Assembly (NCBI GenBank): GCA_035487355.1
Contig: DATHMF010000104.1
Coordinates: forward strand, 62,001-126,000
DNA length: 64,000 nucleotides
From: Terriglobales bacterium
Lineage (GTDB): Bacteria; Acidobacteriota; Terriglobia; Terriglobales; Acidobacteriaceae
Reading direction: 5' to 3'
Made by a program: the position numbers and the translations under genes. Each line of letters opens with the position of its first letter. Positions within the stretch are counted from its first letter, which is position 1. Under the pieces are notes generated by a model, which ran no database searches, was not told where the DNA came from, and saw only the letters and a program-made list of their open reading frames with translations. Shown here in pieces: positions 37,462 to 47,238 of the stretch.

Positions 37462-37917
37462 TCAGTGTGACTCACCGGCCTGGGAATACAAAAGTACGAG
37501 CCCCAGCAGCAGGACGGCACCTTCCAATCCTACCGACCAATTGTGCAAATGCTGAAACTGCATCTCAGCGGCGGAGTTGGCTTGCGCTTCACGGAGTTGG
37601 GCGATGGCAGGCAAGATGAAATGCTGCGAGACGGCTGTAGCAGCGAGCATCAGAACGACAAGAAGGTGGGGAAGTGTGAGCAGTTTTCTGTTCTCTGAGG
37701 AGAAGAAGCCACGCAACAACGATGCCAACAGAAATACCAGCCCACAGACAATTCCTAGCCAGTGCAGCTTCGCGAGCGACTGGTTGATGATCTCTCCGCC
37801 CAAGGTCTTGTCATGGACATGATTCAAAATGACTGGAGCTTCGACGGCGGTAAAGAAGATGATTCCGCCCAGCCAGAGGGAGAGAGCGAGCAACATTAGG
37901 AATCTTAGGAAGCGCAT
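37462..37917 (-). CDS. Four-helix membrane protein, DUF4149-like
   Basis: A 151-residue protein with four membrane segments (about 5-25, 50-75, 82-103 and 128-148). It begins MRFLRFLMLLALSLWLGGIIFFTAVEAPV and contains LAKLHWLGIVCG, features I associate with DUF4149 (TMEM205-like) proteins. The function is unknown; the Trp-Leu-Gly-Gly start with a following acidic helix is the main conserved part. It stands alone. Confidence 0.65.
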   Translation of the reverse strand: MRFLRFLMLLALSLWLGGIIFFTAVEAPVILNHVHDKTLGGEIINQSLAKLHWLGIVCGLVFLLASLLRGFFSSENRKLLTLPHLLVVLMLAATAVSQHFILPAIAQLREAQANSAAEMQFQHLHNWSVGLEGAVLLLGLVLLYSQAGESH

Positions 37918-38172
37918 TTTCTTTGCAGCTTATTCCGCAAAACAAGAATCTTATCAACGCCATTGCTAGTGTAGCGCTTTGTTCCCGGCGCAATCAGTAT
38001 TCAACCCCTGCCCAATCCCAATGTTATTGCCCAGGTCATTTCCAGAATTCACCGGATTGCAAAGAGTGACGCAGAGACCGATAAACATACCCGTGGTAAT
38101 GAGGCAGGCAAACAAGTTCGAGTCTAAATCGTAAACCCCGTGGACGCGAAGGCCATTGAGCGGGAGGTGATC

Positions 38173-39630
38173 GTGATTCAGTTCAACACCCTTGTTGACC
38201 AAGCCAGGAAACGTGCGGTATTCCTGGGCGTGATTGTGGCCATGGTCATGATCGCGCCGGTTGTCCAGGCGCAATTGCTTTTCACTCCGCCACAGAAACT
38301 CTCGAGCAATTCAGCCAGTTCGCACTTTGCCGGGGAGCAGTTGATCGCCGTCGATGCACTGGGCAACATCAACATCGTGTGGTTGGAATCAACGAATAGC
38401 GCCAATGTCATGTTCAGCCGTTCTATCGACGGTGGCCTGACCTTCTCGACGCCCATCAATCTCTCCAACAACCCAAGCGGCGCGATTGGGCCCTCCCTGG
38501 CGCTGGATGCAAGCGGCAACATCTACGTGGCATGGTCAGGAGTTGCCAACTTCGCTAACGGGGCCACGGCGATTTTTTTCACCCGCTCGACGGACGGAGG
38601 CAGCACCTTCTCAACGCCTGTGAATGTCTCCGGCCCTCAGCCCGCAGTAGGAGCATCTGGTCAGTCTATGATCCTGGATTCGGGCGGCAACGTGTACCTT
38701 GTGTGGTCAGGTTCTTTTGATAATAACAGTCTGACCTATGGTCCGGTCTTCTTCAGCCTGTCCAGCGATGGTGGCGCAACTTTCTCTCCCCCGGTCCAGG
38801 TTTCAAACGACCAGACGCAACGCGCGCAGGTGGCAGTCGATGCCAGCGGCAACATTGACGTTGTCTGGTATGAGTCAGTGAACGGCGGTGGAGGTCACGA
38901 TCCGGTTTTCTTCAGCCAATCCAGCGACCGAGGCGCTACTTTCTCCACGCCGATCACCGTCTCCGGGGACACGTTTTTCCCACCGGAGCAACAGATGACG
39001 GTAGATTCACAGGGCAATATTTATGTTGTCGAGAACCTCGACCCAACTCAGAATGGTGTGGACCGTGACGTCTGGCTCGCCTATTCCAGCGATGGCGGCA
39101 CGACCTTTTCGATGACCAATATTTCCAACAACCCAGGCTCCAACGGTCCAACTCAGGGACAGATCGCGCTGGACTCCGCTGGAAATGTCAATGTTGTCTG
39201 GGTGGAGCCTACGCAATTGCAAATTTTCTACCGGCGCTCAACCGATGGGGGCGCTACGTTCTCTGACCCTGTGAACGTCTCGAACGACAGTTTCGGCTAC
39301 ATAGAAAACCCGCAAATCATCGCGGACCCCGGCGGCAACATCAACGTCGTCTGGGATCAAAACACCGGCCAGTTTTTTGACATCCTGTTCAGTCGTTCCA
39401 GCGATGGCGGTTCTACCTTCTCGTCTCCCCAAAACATTTCCCACGATCAGGGTAACTCCGTGACCCCAGTCATGGCCGTGGATTCTCTCGCTGACGCGTA
39501 TTTCGTTTGGCGAGACGATTCCCCACACCAAAACCCGCCCGTGTGGAACATCTTCTTCAGCCGCGACGTTTCTTTCCCTGTGTTGAATCTCAACCGGAAG
39601 CATCGCCTTCCACCGGCACGATTACGCTGA
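38173..39630 (+). CDS. Secreted Asp-box (BNR-like) repeat protein, sialidase-type propeller
   Basis: A protein of 485 residues from GTG 38173, preceded by GGGAGG; the frame is open from 38140. A signal peptide follows (RKRAVFLGVIVAMVMIAPVVQAQ). The rest is seven or more repeats of about 55-60 residues, each carrying an Asp-box-like SxDGGxTFSxP (for example RSIDGGLTFSTPINLS, RSTDGGSTFSTPVNVS, RSSDGGSTFSSPQNIS) followed by ALDASGNIYVAW. It therefore forms a beta-propeller. Sialidase catalytic residues are not obvious, so it is more likely a binding or surface protein. Confidence 0.8.
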   Translation: MIQFNTLVDQARKRAVFLGVIVAMVMIAPVVQAQLLFTPPQKLSSNSASSHFAGEQLIAVDALGNINIVWLESTNSANVMFSRSIDGGLTFSTPINLSNNPSGAIGPSLALDASGNIYVAWSGVANFANGATAIFFTRSTDGGSTFSTPVNVSGPQPAVGASGQSMILDSGGNVYLVWSGSFDNNSLTYGPVFFSLSSDGGATFSPPVQVSNDQTQRAQVAVDASGNIDVVWYESVNGGGGHDPVFFSQSSDRGATFSTPITVSGDTFFPPEQQMTVDSQGNIYVVENLDPTQNGVDRDVWLAYSSDGGTTFSMTNISNNPGSNGPTQGQIALDSAGNVNVVWVEPTQLQIFYRRSTDGGATFSDPVNVSNDSFGYIENPQIIADPGGNINVVWDQNTGQFFDILFSRSSDGGSTFSSPQNISHDQGNSVTPVMAVDSLADAYFVWRDDSPHQNPPVWNIFFSRDVSFPVLNLNRKHRLPPARLR

Positions 39631-39774
39631 GCCGACAAAGGATCCTCTCTTCGGCGGGACACGTTAAAACTTCGTCACCTTTCCATCGGGGTGCGAAGTT
39701 CAAACAGAATTTCTATCATTAGGATTCTGGCCGCTGCCTGAGAAGCAGAGAGCTGACAACTGAGAACTGTTTCT

Positions 39775-40743
<969 letters not shown>

Positions 40744-40820
40744 GAAATATGGATTGTAGCCTAAAAATAATATAGCAGTTTAGATTCCAAGAACGACAAT
40801 TTGGGAACTAAAGAAGGTTC

Positions 40821-40954
40821 GCAATTTTCGATTTACGATTTAAGAAGAACTTCGAAGGTCCCTGACGATGCGTTAGTGACCTCAATTAAGCCACTTCAAT
40901 CGTCAATCGTAAATCTCAAATCGTAAATCTTACGCAAGTCTCAAATCGTCAATC
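40821..40954. repeat. Empty inverted pair of CGATTTACGATTT-family repeats at the end of htpX
   Basis: The left arm is TTTTCGATTTACGATTT (40825-40841). The right arm is a long array of ATCGTCAATCGTAAATC units (40896-40954) in the opposite orientation. They are about 54 bases apart and no gene lies between. The right arm includes the htpX stop codon (TGA in ATTTGA) and encodes the last residues Leu-Thr-Ile, so it has entered the end of the gene. Confidence 0.62.
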
Positions 40955-41798
40955 TCCCGGTAAGCCGCTCAATCCGCTTGGGAATTGGCGGGTGAGTGGA
41001 GAATAGGCTGGAGAACAGGTCGCTAACGTAGGGTTTTACGATGAAAAGATGCGCCGTGGAGGGCGAAGCAACCAGGGGCATGCGCTTGGAATAGGCGTCC
41101 AGCTTCTGCAGCGCCCGCGCCAGTGCCTCAGGATTGCCGGTAAAGTGTGCGCCGGTTTCGTCGGCGGCATACTCACGAGTGCGTGAAACCCACAATTGGA
41201 TCAGCATGGCCGCAAGCGGCGCGAAGATCAGCATCAGCAGCATGACAATCGGGTTGCTGCCGCGATTGCGATCGTCACGGCTCCCGCCGTATCCGCCAAA
41301 CAGAGACGCCCAGTACGCAGAGCGCGCCAGCAACGTGACAGCTCCCGCCAGAGTGGCAGCGATGCTTGAGGTCAGGATGTCACGGTTGCGCACGTGTCCA
41401 AGCTCGTGCGCCAGTACGCCTTCCAGTTCTTCATCGTCCAACAGTTCCAGGATGCCCTGCGTCACCGCCACTGACGCGTGCTTGGGGTTGCGGCCTGTGG
41501 CAAATGCATTGGGAGAGGGTGTTGGGATCAGGTAAATCTTTGGCATGGGCAGGCCGATGCGCTGGGTCAGACGCTCCACCACGTTGTAAACCCGCGGAAA
41601 CTGCTCGCGCGTAATTGGCTGGGCACGATACATGGCCAGGGCAATCTTGTCGGAAAAGAAATAAGCGACAAAGTTCATGACGCTGGCAATGATCAGCGCC
41701 CATATCAAGCCATTTTGACCGCCGAGCACCTGGCCCACAAACATGAGAAACAAAGTCATGAAGGTAAGCAGAAACGCGGTTTTTAATGTATTGCCCAT
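40941..41798 (-). CDS. htpX: Membrane metalloprotease HtpX
   Basis: A 285-residue M48 family zinc protease for quality control of membrane proteins. It shows two N-terminal helices (about 8-48), the active-site motif LAHELGHVRNRD, the third zinc ligand in REYAADETGA, and two further helices (about 150-200). The substrate-cleft segment TPSPNAFATGRNPKHASVAV is typical. The last residues and stop lie in a repeat array. Confidence 0.93.
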   Translation of the reverse strand: MGNTLKTAFLLTFMTLFLMFVGQVLGGQNGLIWALIIASVMNFVAYFFSDKIALAMYRAQPITREQFPRVYNVVERLTQRIGLPMPKIYLIPTPSPNAFATGRNPKHASVAVTQGILELLDDEELEGVLAHELGHVRNRDILTSSIAATLAGAVTLLARSAYWASLFGGYGGSRDDRNRGSNPIVMLLMLIFAPLAAMLIQLWVSRTREYAADETGAHFTGNPEALARALQKLDAYSKRMPLVASPSTAHLFIVKPYVSDLFSSLFSTHPPIPKRIERLTGRLTI

Positions 41799-41907
41799 AC
41801 TGCATTAGACGATAGATTTTGGGGTAAAGATTCAGGCGGGAAGATCCTGCGGCAGTTTGTACAAAACTTTACAACTGAAGAGGTTAGACGTCGCAGGCTT
41901 AAAACTT

Positions 41908-42798
41908 TTATTCCTGGGTGCTCTGGTTTTTCTGAAAGACCATGCGCAGCTTGTCACCATCCAGAATTTTCTGGATTTGGGTGCGGGCATGGATGGCCCA
42001 GGGACCGATGCTGTCGAGCTTTACATAGGCCCGCCAATGGCGCAGCGCGCGGCGGGGCTGCTTGAGCTTTTCATAGGCCAGGGCGAGATTGTAATGCGCA
42101 TCGGCATACGTGGGTGCCAGCATGATTGCCGAACAGTAGGATTTGATTGCCTCGGGAAGGCGTCCGGTTTCATCGAGGACGTTGCCCAGATCGAAATAAG
42201 CCAAGGCGTAGCGCGAGTCAACTTCGATGGCCTGACGATAGTGGCGTTCCGCGCCGGCGTAATCGCGGCGATTATAGTATAGCGTGCCCAGATTGATATG
42301 GGCGGCGGCGTGCTCGGGGTCAAGCTCCAGTGTCTTCTTGTACGCTGCAATGGCATTTTCCTGGGTTGCAGGATCTTCCTCGAGGCCAATGCCTTTGGCG
42401 AACAGATCTGCCGCAGTTTCCTCAGGCCGGATAGCGCGCACCTTCACCGGCTGGACCAACTGGCGCGGGGCGAAATCCATGACAAACTGGCCGGCAATCG
42501 GCTCGACTGACCTGCCTTGATGGCGGAAGACCACGCGCGAGCCGCTGGAGTAGACGCCGGCTTCGAGCAGCGGGTTTTCCATGCCCGCCACCTGCTTCTG
42601 CATGGCTTCGAGCGACTGGCGGATCACCGCCGAGCGCACGCGTTTGGCGCGCAGGTCGCGTACTTTTTTCAGTTGCAGGAGATCGACAAAAGAATAGTCA
42701 GCGGATTCAGTAACCAGCCCGGCGCGTTGCCATTCTGCCAGTTGGCGTCCTGAGATGCGAAGAATACGCAGTACATCTGAACGGTGATATCGGTTCAC
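41908..42798 (-). CDS. MerR-type helix-turn-helix protein with TPR repeats
   Basis: A protein of about 296 residues from GTG 42798 (M-NRYHRSDVLRILRIS); the frame runs up to 42858. Residues 1-70 form a MerR-like winged helix (VLRILRISGRQLAEWQRAGL, then YSFVDLLQLKKVRDLRAKRV). From about residue 150 there are four TPR-like repeats (AAHINLGTLYYNRRDYAGAE, RYALAYFDLGNVLDETGRLP, YADAHYNLALAYEKLKQPRR). This MerR-TPR fusion is recurrent in Acidobacteriota as far as I know; it probably acts as a DNA-binding regulator with a protein-interaction tail. The exact start is uncertain. Confidence 0.72.
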   Translation of the reverse strand: MNRYHRSDVLRILRISGRQLAEWQRAGLVTESADYSFVDLLQLKKVRDLRAKRVRSAVIRQSLEAMQKQVAGMENPLLEAGVYSSGSRVVFRHQGRSVEPIAGQFVMDFAPRQLVQPVKVRAIRPEETAADLFAKGIGLEEDPATQENAIAAYKKTLELDPEHAAAHINLGTLYYNRRDYAGAERHYRQAIEVDSRYALAYFDLGNVLDETGRLPEAIKSYCSAIMLAPTYADAHYNLALAYEKLKQPRRALRHWRAYVKLDSIGPWAIHARTQIQKILDGDKLRMVFQKNQSTQE

Positions 42799-42997
42799 GG
42801 TGCTGTGTATGTCTAATCCTCTCAACTTATTATGGGGAATCCTGACGGTAAATAGCAAGTGAAATCAGTGTGTCAAATGTGGAAAACTCGGGCGAAATAG
42901 TTAAAACAACGCCTCTACCACCCACATGCAAGACCGTAATTTTGCCACGGCAGCACTTCGGGATTAACATCGGAGAAACACTTTAGGACCGTTGGGA

Positions 42998-44458
42998 ATG
43001 AAAAAAATAATTCTGGATCATATTGCCCCACGAAAGCGGGTACTTGCGGGGTGTGCGCTCGTTCTGTTGCTTCTTTGCATTCTTCGGGCGCAGGATACGA
43101 CGAAAAGCAAAGCCAAGGCTGCGGTTTCTTATCCGCAAGAGATCAGCAAAATTACTTTTGTGGTGGCCGGCGATGTGATTCCTCATCAATCGGTGGTGGA
43201 AGCAGCCGCCGCGCAAGAAAAAGCTCAGACGCCAAAAGTGGTTCAAGCTAGCCCACCTGCCGAGCCAGCTCCTCTAGAAGCAAAAGATGCCGCGGCGTCT
43301 CAGACAGCCTCTGCGCAAACCGCTTCTGCGGACGATCATGGCGGGTGGGACCTTCTGTTTTCGAGTGTTGCCGACATTTTCCGCCAAGCCGATTTCGGTT
43401 TTGTGAATTTAGAGACCCCGGTAGCCCCGAAACATTCGCAAGGAACCAAGGCCTTTCAGTTTGACGCTCCTATTGCCCTGTTGCAGGCGCTGAAATTCAG
43501 CGGCGTCAAAGTGGTTTCGTTTGCCAACAATCACGTCCTCGACCAGGGGCAGGCTGGGTTTGCGGAGAGCCTCGATCACTTGCGCGAGGAAGGCATTCTC
43601 TTCGTCGGATCGGGCGCGACCGAGGAAGACGCCTGGAAGCCGCTTATCCTGGAAAAGAATGGAATCAAAGTCGGCTGGCTGGGCATGACCCGCCACTTGA
43701 ACGGACGTCGCAATCCGGATAAAAACGAGGAGCCCCACGTGGCTTTTTATCCCTATCCGGGCGATACGGGCGAATCGAAAGGGGCCCCGGCACGGGATGA
43801 AGCCGGAGTGCTGGAGGCCATCAAAGCGGCGCGCGCGCAATGCGATTTGCTTCTGGTCTCGATTCATTGGGGGGTCGAGTATGCCACCGCGCCGCTGCCG
43901 CAGGATGTCGAGCTGGCGCATAACATGCTTGAGGCCGGCGCCGGCGCTGTGATTGGGCACCATCCGCATGTGCTGCAGCCCATTGAAACCTACCGCACCC
44001 AGGACCAGCGCAACACGGTCATCATTTATTCGCTGGGGAACTTTCTCTCCAACCAGTCGCGCAACTATGTGGAGGGCCTGATGCCCGACAAGACCGGTGA
44101 CCCGCGCGATTCCCTGATGGTGAAATTTGCCGTGGTCAAAAAAGATTATGGTCCGGCAGGAGTCCAGGTTGAGTTAGGTCAAATGGGGATTTTACCGGCG
44201 TGGGGAGAGAACAATCACCTGCAAGTGCAAAGCGGCGCAACCAAGATTGCGTGCATTCGTCCGGTGTTGATGGACCGGGAGATCCCGCGCCTGCAAGCCA
44301 GGGTAGACGAGCTGACTCGTCTGGGCGACCAGCTCTCGGCAGAGCAAAAGAAAGAGCTGATGCAGATCTCCAGCCAGCTTGAGCTGCTGAAACATCGCCG
44401 GGAACTGCTGCTGGCGCGGACCGGGGATGAATATCTGATTGCACCACCAAGCCCGTGA
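42998..44458 (+). CDS. CapA family protein (poly-gamma-glutamate synthesis-like metallophosphoesterase)
   Basis: A protein of 486 residues from ATG 42998 with an N-terminal anchor (VLAGCALVLLLLCILRA, about 16-32) and an Ala/Glu-rich linker. The CapA metallophosphoesterase-like domain follows: FVVAGDVIPHQSV, FVNLETPV, SFANNHVLDQGQAGFAES, LVSIHWGVEY and VIGHHPHVLQPIE. The CapA role in poly-gamma-glutamate anchoring is known in Bacillus; in this phylum the substrate is unknown. The extreme C-terminus is a charged helical region. Confidence 0.85.
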   Translation: MKKIILDHIAPRKRVLAGCALVLLLLCILRAQDTTKSKAKAAVSYPQEISKITFVVAGDVIPHQSVVEAAAAQEKAQTPKVVQASPPAEPAPLEAKDAAASQTASAQTASADDHGGWDLLFSSVADIFRQADFGFVNLETPVAPKHSQGTKAFQFDAPIALLQALKFSGVKVVSFANNHVLDQGQAGFAESLDHLREEGILFVGSGATEEDAWKPLILEKNGIKVGWLGMTRHLNGRRNPDKNEEPHVAFYPYPGDTGESKGAPARDEAGVLEAIKAARAQCDLLLVSIHWGVEYATAPLPQDVELAHNMLEAGAGAVIGHHPHVLQPIETYRTQDQRNTVIIYSLGNFLSNQSRNYVEGLMPDKTGDPRDSLMVKFAVVKKDYGPAGVQVELGQMGILPAWGENNHLQVQSGATKIACIRPVLMDREIPRLQARVDELTRLGDQLSAEQKKELMQISSQLELLKHRRELLLARTGDEYLIAPPSP

Positions 44459-44955
44459 ATTCATGAGAACTCAGTGAAGGCACCCCTCCCCCTGCTCGCT
44501 TAGGTCTTTTAAAACAGCTCCAAGCTGCAAGCGAAAACAAAAGCCTCACAGCAGAGGCCGCTGAGTTACGCAGAGGCTTAACCCGAGAGTTCCGGTCCCC
44601 AGCGCCGCATTCCCGTTTACCTTGTAGTAAATTCCGGCACTTGTATTTCGACCTTTGCAATGTGGCCCCCTCCCCCTTGCGCGCTTGGGGGCGTGAACGA
44701 CAACCCTTTATTTTTCAATGGGCGCCAAAATGGCTTGCTATTTACTCTTTGGTAAAAGAAGTTTCGAGTTTCCAGTTTCGAGCAAACGCAAAACTGCTTT
44801 TCTAGAATTTTTCAAAGATCTTTTGGGGCCGAAGCCCTGCATCCTGGGATGCGGATACGCTTCCAGCAAAATGATAATCCACATTTTCTTAGAAGTTAAG
44901 AATTTGATACCAGAATGGTACCTTGGGCCAAAGCCCAATATGACGAACTGAAGGA
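44459..44955. other. Gene-free stretch between capA-like gene and toxin locus
   Basis: No credible gene in these 497 bases. It holds one AAACAGCTCCAAGCTGCAAG repeat copy (near 44513), a CAGAGGCCGCTGAGTTACGC-type stretch (near 44560), and near 44920 a GATACCAGAATGGTACC dyad similar to the end of the long repeat at 12545. Short open frames are not supported. Confidence 0.5.
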
Positions 44956-45147
44956 TTAGTGCGGCTTAGGAGAGGATTCCCGCAGTTCCTGTGGCGATAG
45001 CGCAACCACCTTGCCATCGCGCCAGATGTAGAGCGGCCGCCCGTCGCGGATGTGTTCCTCTACGACTTTCTCGAAGGCTGCCTTCATGGCCATCTCGGCC
45101 CGAACTTCCAACGGCAAATTGAGGATGTCTGCGGATGGTTTAGTCAT
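44956..45147 (-). CDS. Small protein paired with the zeta-type toxin, candidate antitoxin
   Basis: A protein of 63 residues from ATG 45147 (MTKPSADILNLPLEVRAEMA); in-frame starts upstream reach 45192. It overlaps the end of the zeta-like gene by 8 bases. Features are an ILNLPLEVRAEMAMKAAFEKV helix and a C-terminal YIWRDGKVVALSPQEL strand-turn segment. I recall similar small proteins next to zeta-like kinases. Its antitoxin role is inferred from the size and overlap, and it is the second gene in the pair, the reverse of many toxin-antitoxin operons. Confidence 0.6.
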   Translation of the reverse strand: MTKPSADILNLPLEVRAEMAMKAAFEKVVEEHIRDGRPLYIWRDGKVVALSPQELRESSPKPH

Positions 45148-45733
45148 GTTTCCCATATTGTGTAACCAACCTGTCGTATGCTCCAGGTTCAATTATACGA
45201 AGCTTTCCTTGCCTCTCAAAGGCAGTAATAGAAGGCGGTTTGTCCGAGCTATTAAATAAAATCCACGAATCTGCCAGAGGGCGATAGTGGACGAAGAAGT
45301 TTCTAATTGACCGGTCAAACCGGCGGCGGACGTCAGCTTCAGGCACGTCATGGCCACCTTCTGAAACCCGGTCTTTAATTCTTGATAGGGCAAGGTCAAC
45401 ACCCGGCACCCAAAGAAAGAAAAAATGCACCGCATACCCCTGACCTTTCAGGTTGCGGATCAAGTTCAGGTAGCTCCGGCCAGCGAGCGTTGTCTCGAAG
45501 CCAAAATCGGCGCGGTGCTGCGCCAGTAAATTGATCTCGCTGAGCATGACCCTGCCGGCACGAAAGGCTGCAGTTTCCGGTGAAAATGGCGACATGCCCT
45601 GGGCAATCAAATCCGCATTAACGAAGTTTTTGCAGTCAGCGTAATTGGGCAGAAATTTCCTTGCGAAGGTGGTCTTGCCGACGCCGTTAGGTCCCGCAAT
45701 GATGTAGGCGTTAGGGCTCACAATAGGTCTCAA
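45140..45733 (-). CDS. Zeta-toxin-like P-loop kinase
   Basis: A 197-residue P-loop protein with Walker A IAGPNGVGKTTFARKF near the start, then FVNADLIAQGMSPF, FGFETTLAGRSYLNLI and DVPEADVRRRFDRSIRNF, the pattern of zeta toxins and related small kinases. Zeta toxins phosphorylate UDP-N-acetylglucosamine or related sugars; this activity is inferred from the family. The start is TTG 45733 or GTG 45721. It is divergent from the reverse transcriptase gene, with about 75 bases between the starts, and overlaps the small downstream gene. Confidence 0.8.
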   Translation of the reverse strand: MRPIVSPNAYIIAGPNGVGKTTFARKFLPNYADCKNFVNADLIAQGMSPFSPETAAFRAGRVMLSEINLLAQHRADFGFETTLAGRSYLNLIRNLKGQGYAVHFFFLWVPGVDLALSRIKDRVSEGGHDVPEADVRRRFDRSIRNFFVHYRPLADSWILFNSSDKPPSITAFERQGKLRIIEPGAYDRLVTQYGKHD

Positions 45734-45778
45734 GGGATGGCGGCAGAACTCTGTGGCAGCTCATGCAAGTTCGTTGAT

Positions 45779-45784
45779 TATAAT
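45779..45784 (+). promoter_or_regulatory. Possible -10 box for the reverse transcriptase gene
   Basis: A perfect TATAAT lies 23 bases before ATG 45808. A TGGCAG at 45754-45759 is a weak candidate -35 box with a long 19-base spacer. It is suggested only by position and consensus. Confidence 0.3.
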
Positions 45785-45807
45785 GGCCGCGCAGGTTTTT
45801 GCCGAAA

Positions 45808-47238
45808 ATGCTCATCGCTCAAGCAACACGCCTTTTGCGCTGGAGAGACATCTACAGCGAAGCCGAACTCTACAAGGCGGCGGTTCGTGTCTATACCAAG
45901 CCGGTGTTCCAGTGGCGCAAGGCGCTGTGCGCTTCCACGGATGGAAAGACGCTCTACGACTTCGCGGCGCATGGGCTGCGCCGTTTGGATGATATCCATC
46001 GTTCACTGCGGCGGGAAGAATTCGAGTTTCGTCCGGCGGTGGCGCTGCGCTATAACTTCAACGGAAAACATCGCACTCTTTATATTCCGCCCTGGGAAGA
46101 GCGCATGGTTGATCTGCTGCTCTACCGTGTTCTGAACCGCAAGCTTCATGCCTGGTTCTCAGTAAATTCTTATGCCTATCGCGACCGCAGCTACGGGTTG
46201 GATTCCTGTCAAACGCGGATCGCAGCACGAATCAGCTCGGCAACGAGTCCGCTTTACGCCATCAAACGCGATATTGCCGACTACTTTGCCACGGTCAATC
46301 ATGAACGGTTGCTGGCAAAATTGGCTTTACTCGTAGATCCTGCTGATTATCTTTTCCAGCTTTTGACTCAGCGTGTTCACTTTCTTTATCAAGAGGACGG
46401 GTGCACGCAAAAGGCGACGGTTGGCATTCCCTTCGGCACAGCGATTGCCTGCCTGCTGGCGAACGTCTACCTTACGGATTTAGATCGCCACATCGAAAGC
46501 ATTGCGCAGGTTGATTATTTTCGTTATGCCGATGACATCCTGCTGCTTTCGCCTTCTCGCGAGACGGCAATGCGAGCAGAGCAACATCTGGAGCTGACGC
46601 TGGCTGAACTGAAATTAAAAATGAAGGCCAGCCATAGTGCCGACCTGTTATTAACCAGCACACCTATACCCGATGCGCACTTTACCGCGGTGCGTGATTT
46701 CCGGCACCTAGGTCTGTTGTTCCGCGCCGGGGGCGGGGTTGCGCTTTCGCGTGACAAATTGCACAAAATCCAAAATTTGTTCAGCTTTGCTTTTCGCCGA
46801 GGCCGGCGCCGTTGGAAGAAAATCTCTGATCCAAAGGCAAAGGCACAGGCCCTAGTAACTGTGGCTGCAGAAACGATCGAAAAGGGCGTTCGTAATGTCG
46901 CCATTCTCGACTACTACCTCAAGCATGTGGATGATGAAGAACAACTGCGCATCCTGGACCGGTGGCTGGCGGAAGAGATACTGAGCCTGGTTTTCGGTGG
47001 ACATAAGAAAGGCCATTTTCGTCGGATCAGCTTTGAGCAGCTTCGGGGCATGGGGCTGCCTTCACTCGTGCACCGGCGCCGCTTGATTTGCCGGGGGTGC
47101 ATTGAGTCGCCGTTTTTTATTTGGCAGAAAGAAAAGACCATCAGAGCATTCAGGGGGACGGTTGCCAGGCTGCACCGCCCAAAAAGCGAAGCAGCTTTCT
47201 CTTCGTTCCCAGAAGCAGCAGCCGGCAAACGCCCGTGA
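45808..47238 (+). CDS. Reverse transcriptase of unassigned type
   Basis: A protein of 476 residues from ATG 45808 (TTG 45799 is also in frame). RT palm motifs: box 3 AIKRDIADYFATVNHERLL (Asp about 155), box 4 VGIPFGTAIACLLANVYLTD (about 205-224) and the catalytic YFRYADDILLL (Asp 242, 243). Box 4 lacks the usual Ser-Pro or Ser-Gln (PxGxxxS[PQ]) seen in group II intron, retron and DGR enzymes; it reads Ala-Cys. The N-terminal 75 residues (YSEAELYKAAVRVYTKPVFQ) and about 200 C-terminal residues are not assigned. There is no maturase/HNH domain. It lies between a toxin locus and a zinc-ribbon/WYL-like gene. Confidence 0.88.
   Translation: MLIAQATRLLRWRDIYSEAELYKAAVRVYTKPVFQWRKALCASTDGKTLYDFAAHGLRRLDDIHRSLRREEFEFRPAVALRYNFNGKHRTLYIPPWEERMVDLLLYRVLNRKLHAWFSVNSYAYRDRSYGLDSCQTRIAARISSATSPLYAIKRDIADYFATVNHERLLAKLALLVDPADYLFQLLTQRVHFLYQEDGCTQKATVGIPFGTAIACLLANVYLTDLDRHIESIAQVDYFRYADDILLLSPSRETAMRAEQHLELTLAELKLKMKASHSADLLLTSTPIPDAHFTAVRDFRHLGLLFRAGGGVALSRDKLHKIQNLFSFAFRRGRRRWKKISDPKAKAQALVTVAAETIEKGVRNVAILDYYLKHVDDEEQLRILDRWLAEEILSLVFGGHKKGHFRRISFEQLRGMGLPSLVHRRRLICRGCIESPFFIWQKEKTIRAFRGTVARLHRPKSEAAFSSFPEAAAGKRP

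Noticed and set aside
44738..44938. 66-codon minus-strand frame in the gap before the toxin locus
   Set aside because: No ribosome-binding site, no family resemblance and a base pattern like the surrounding non-coding repeats.
45808..47238. Group II intron
   Set aside because: No maturase or HNH domain and no domain V-like hairpin behind the gene.
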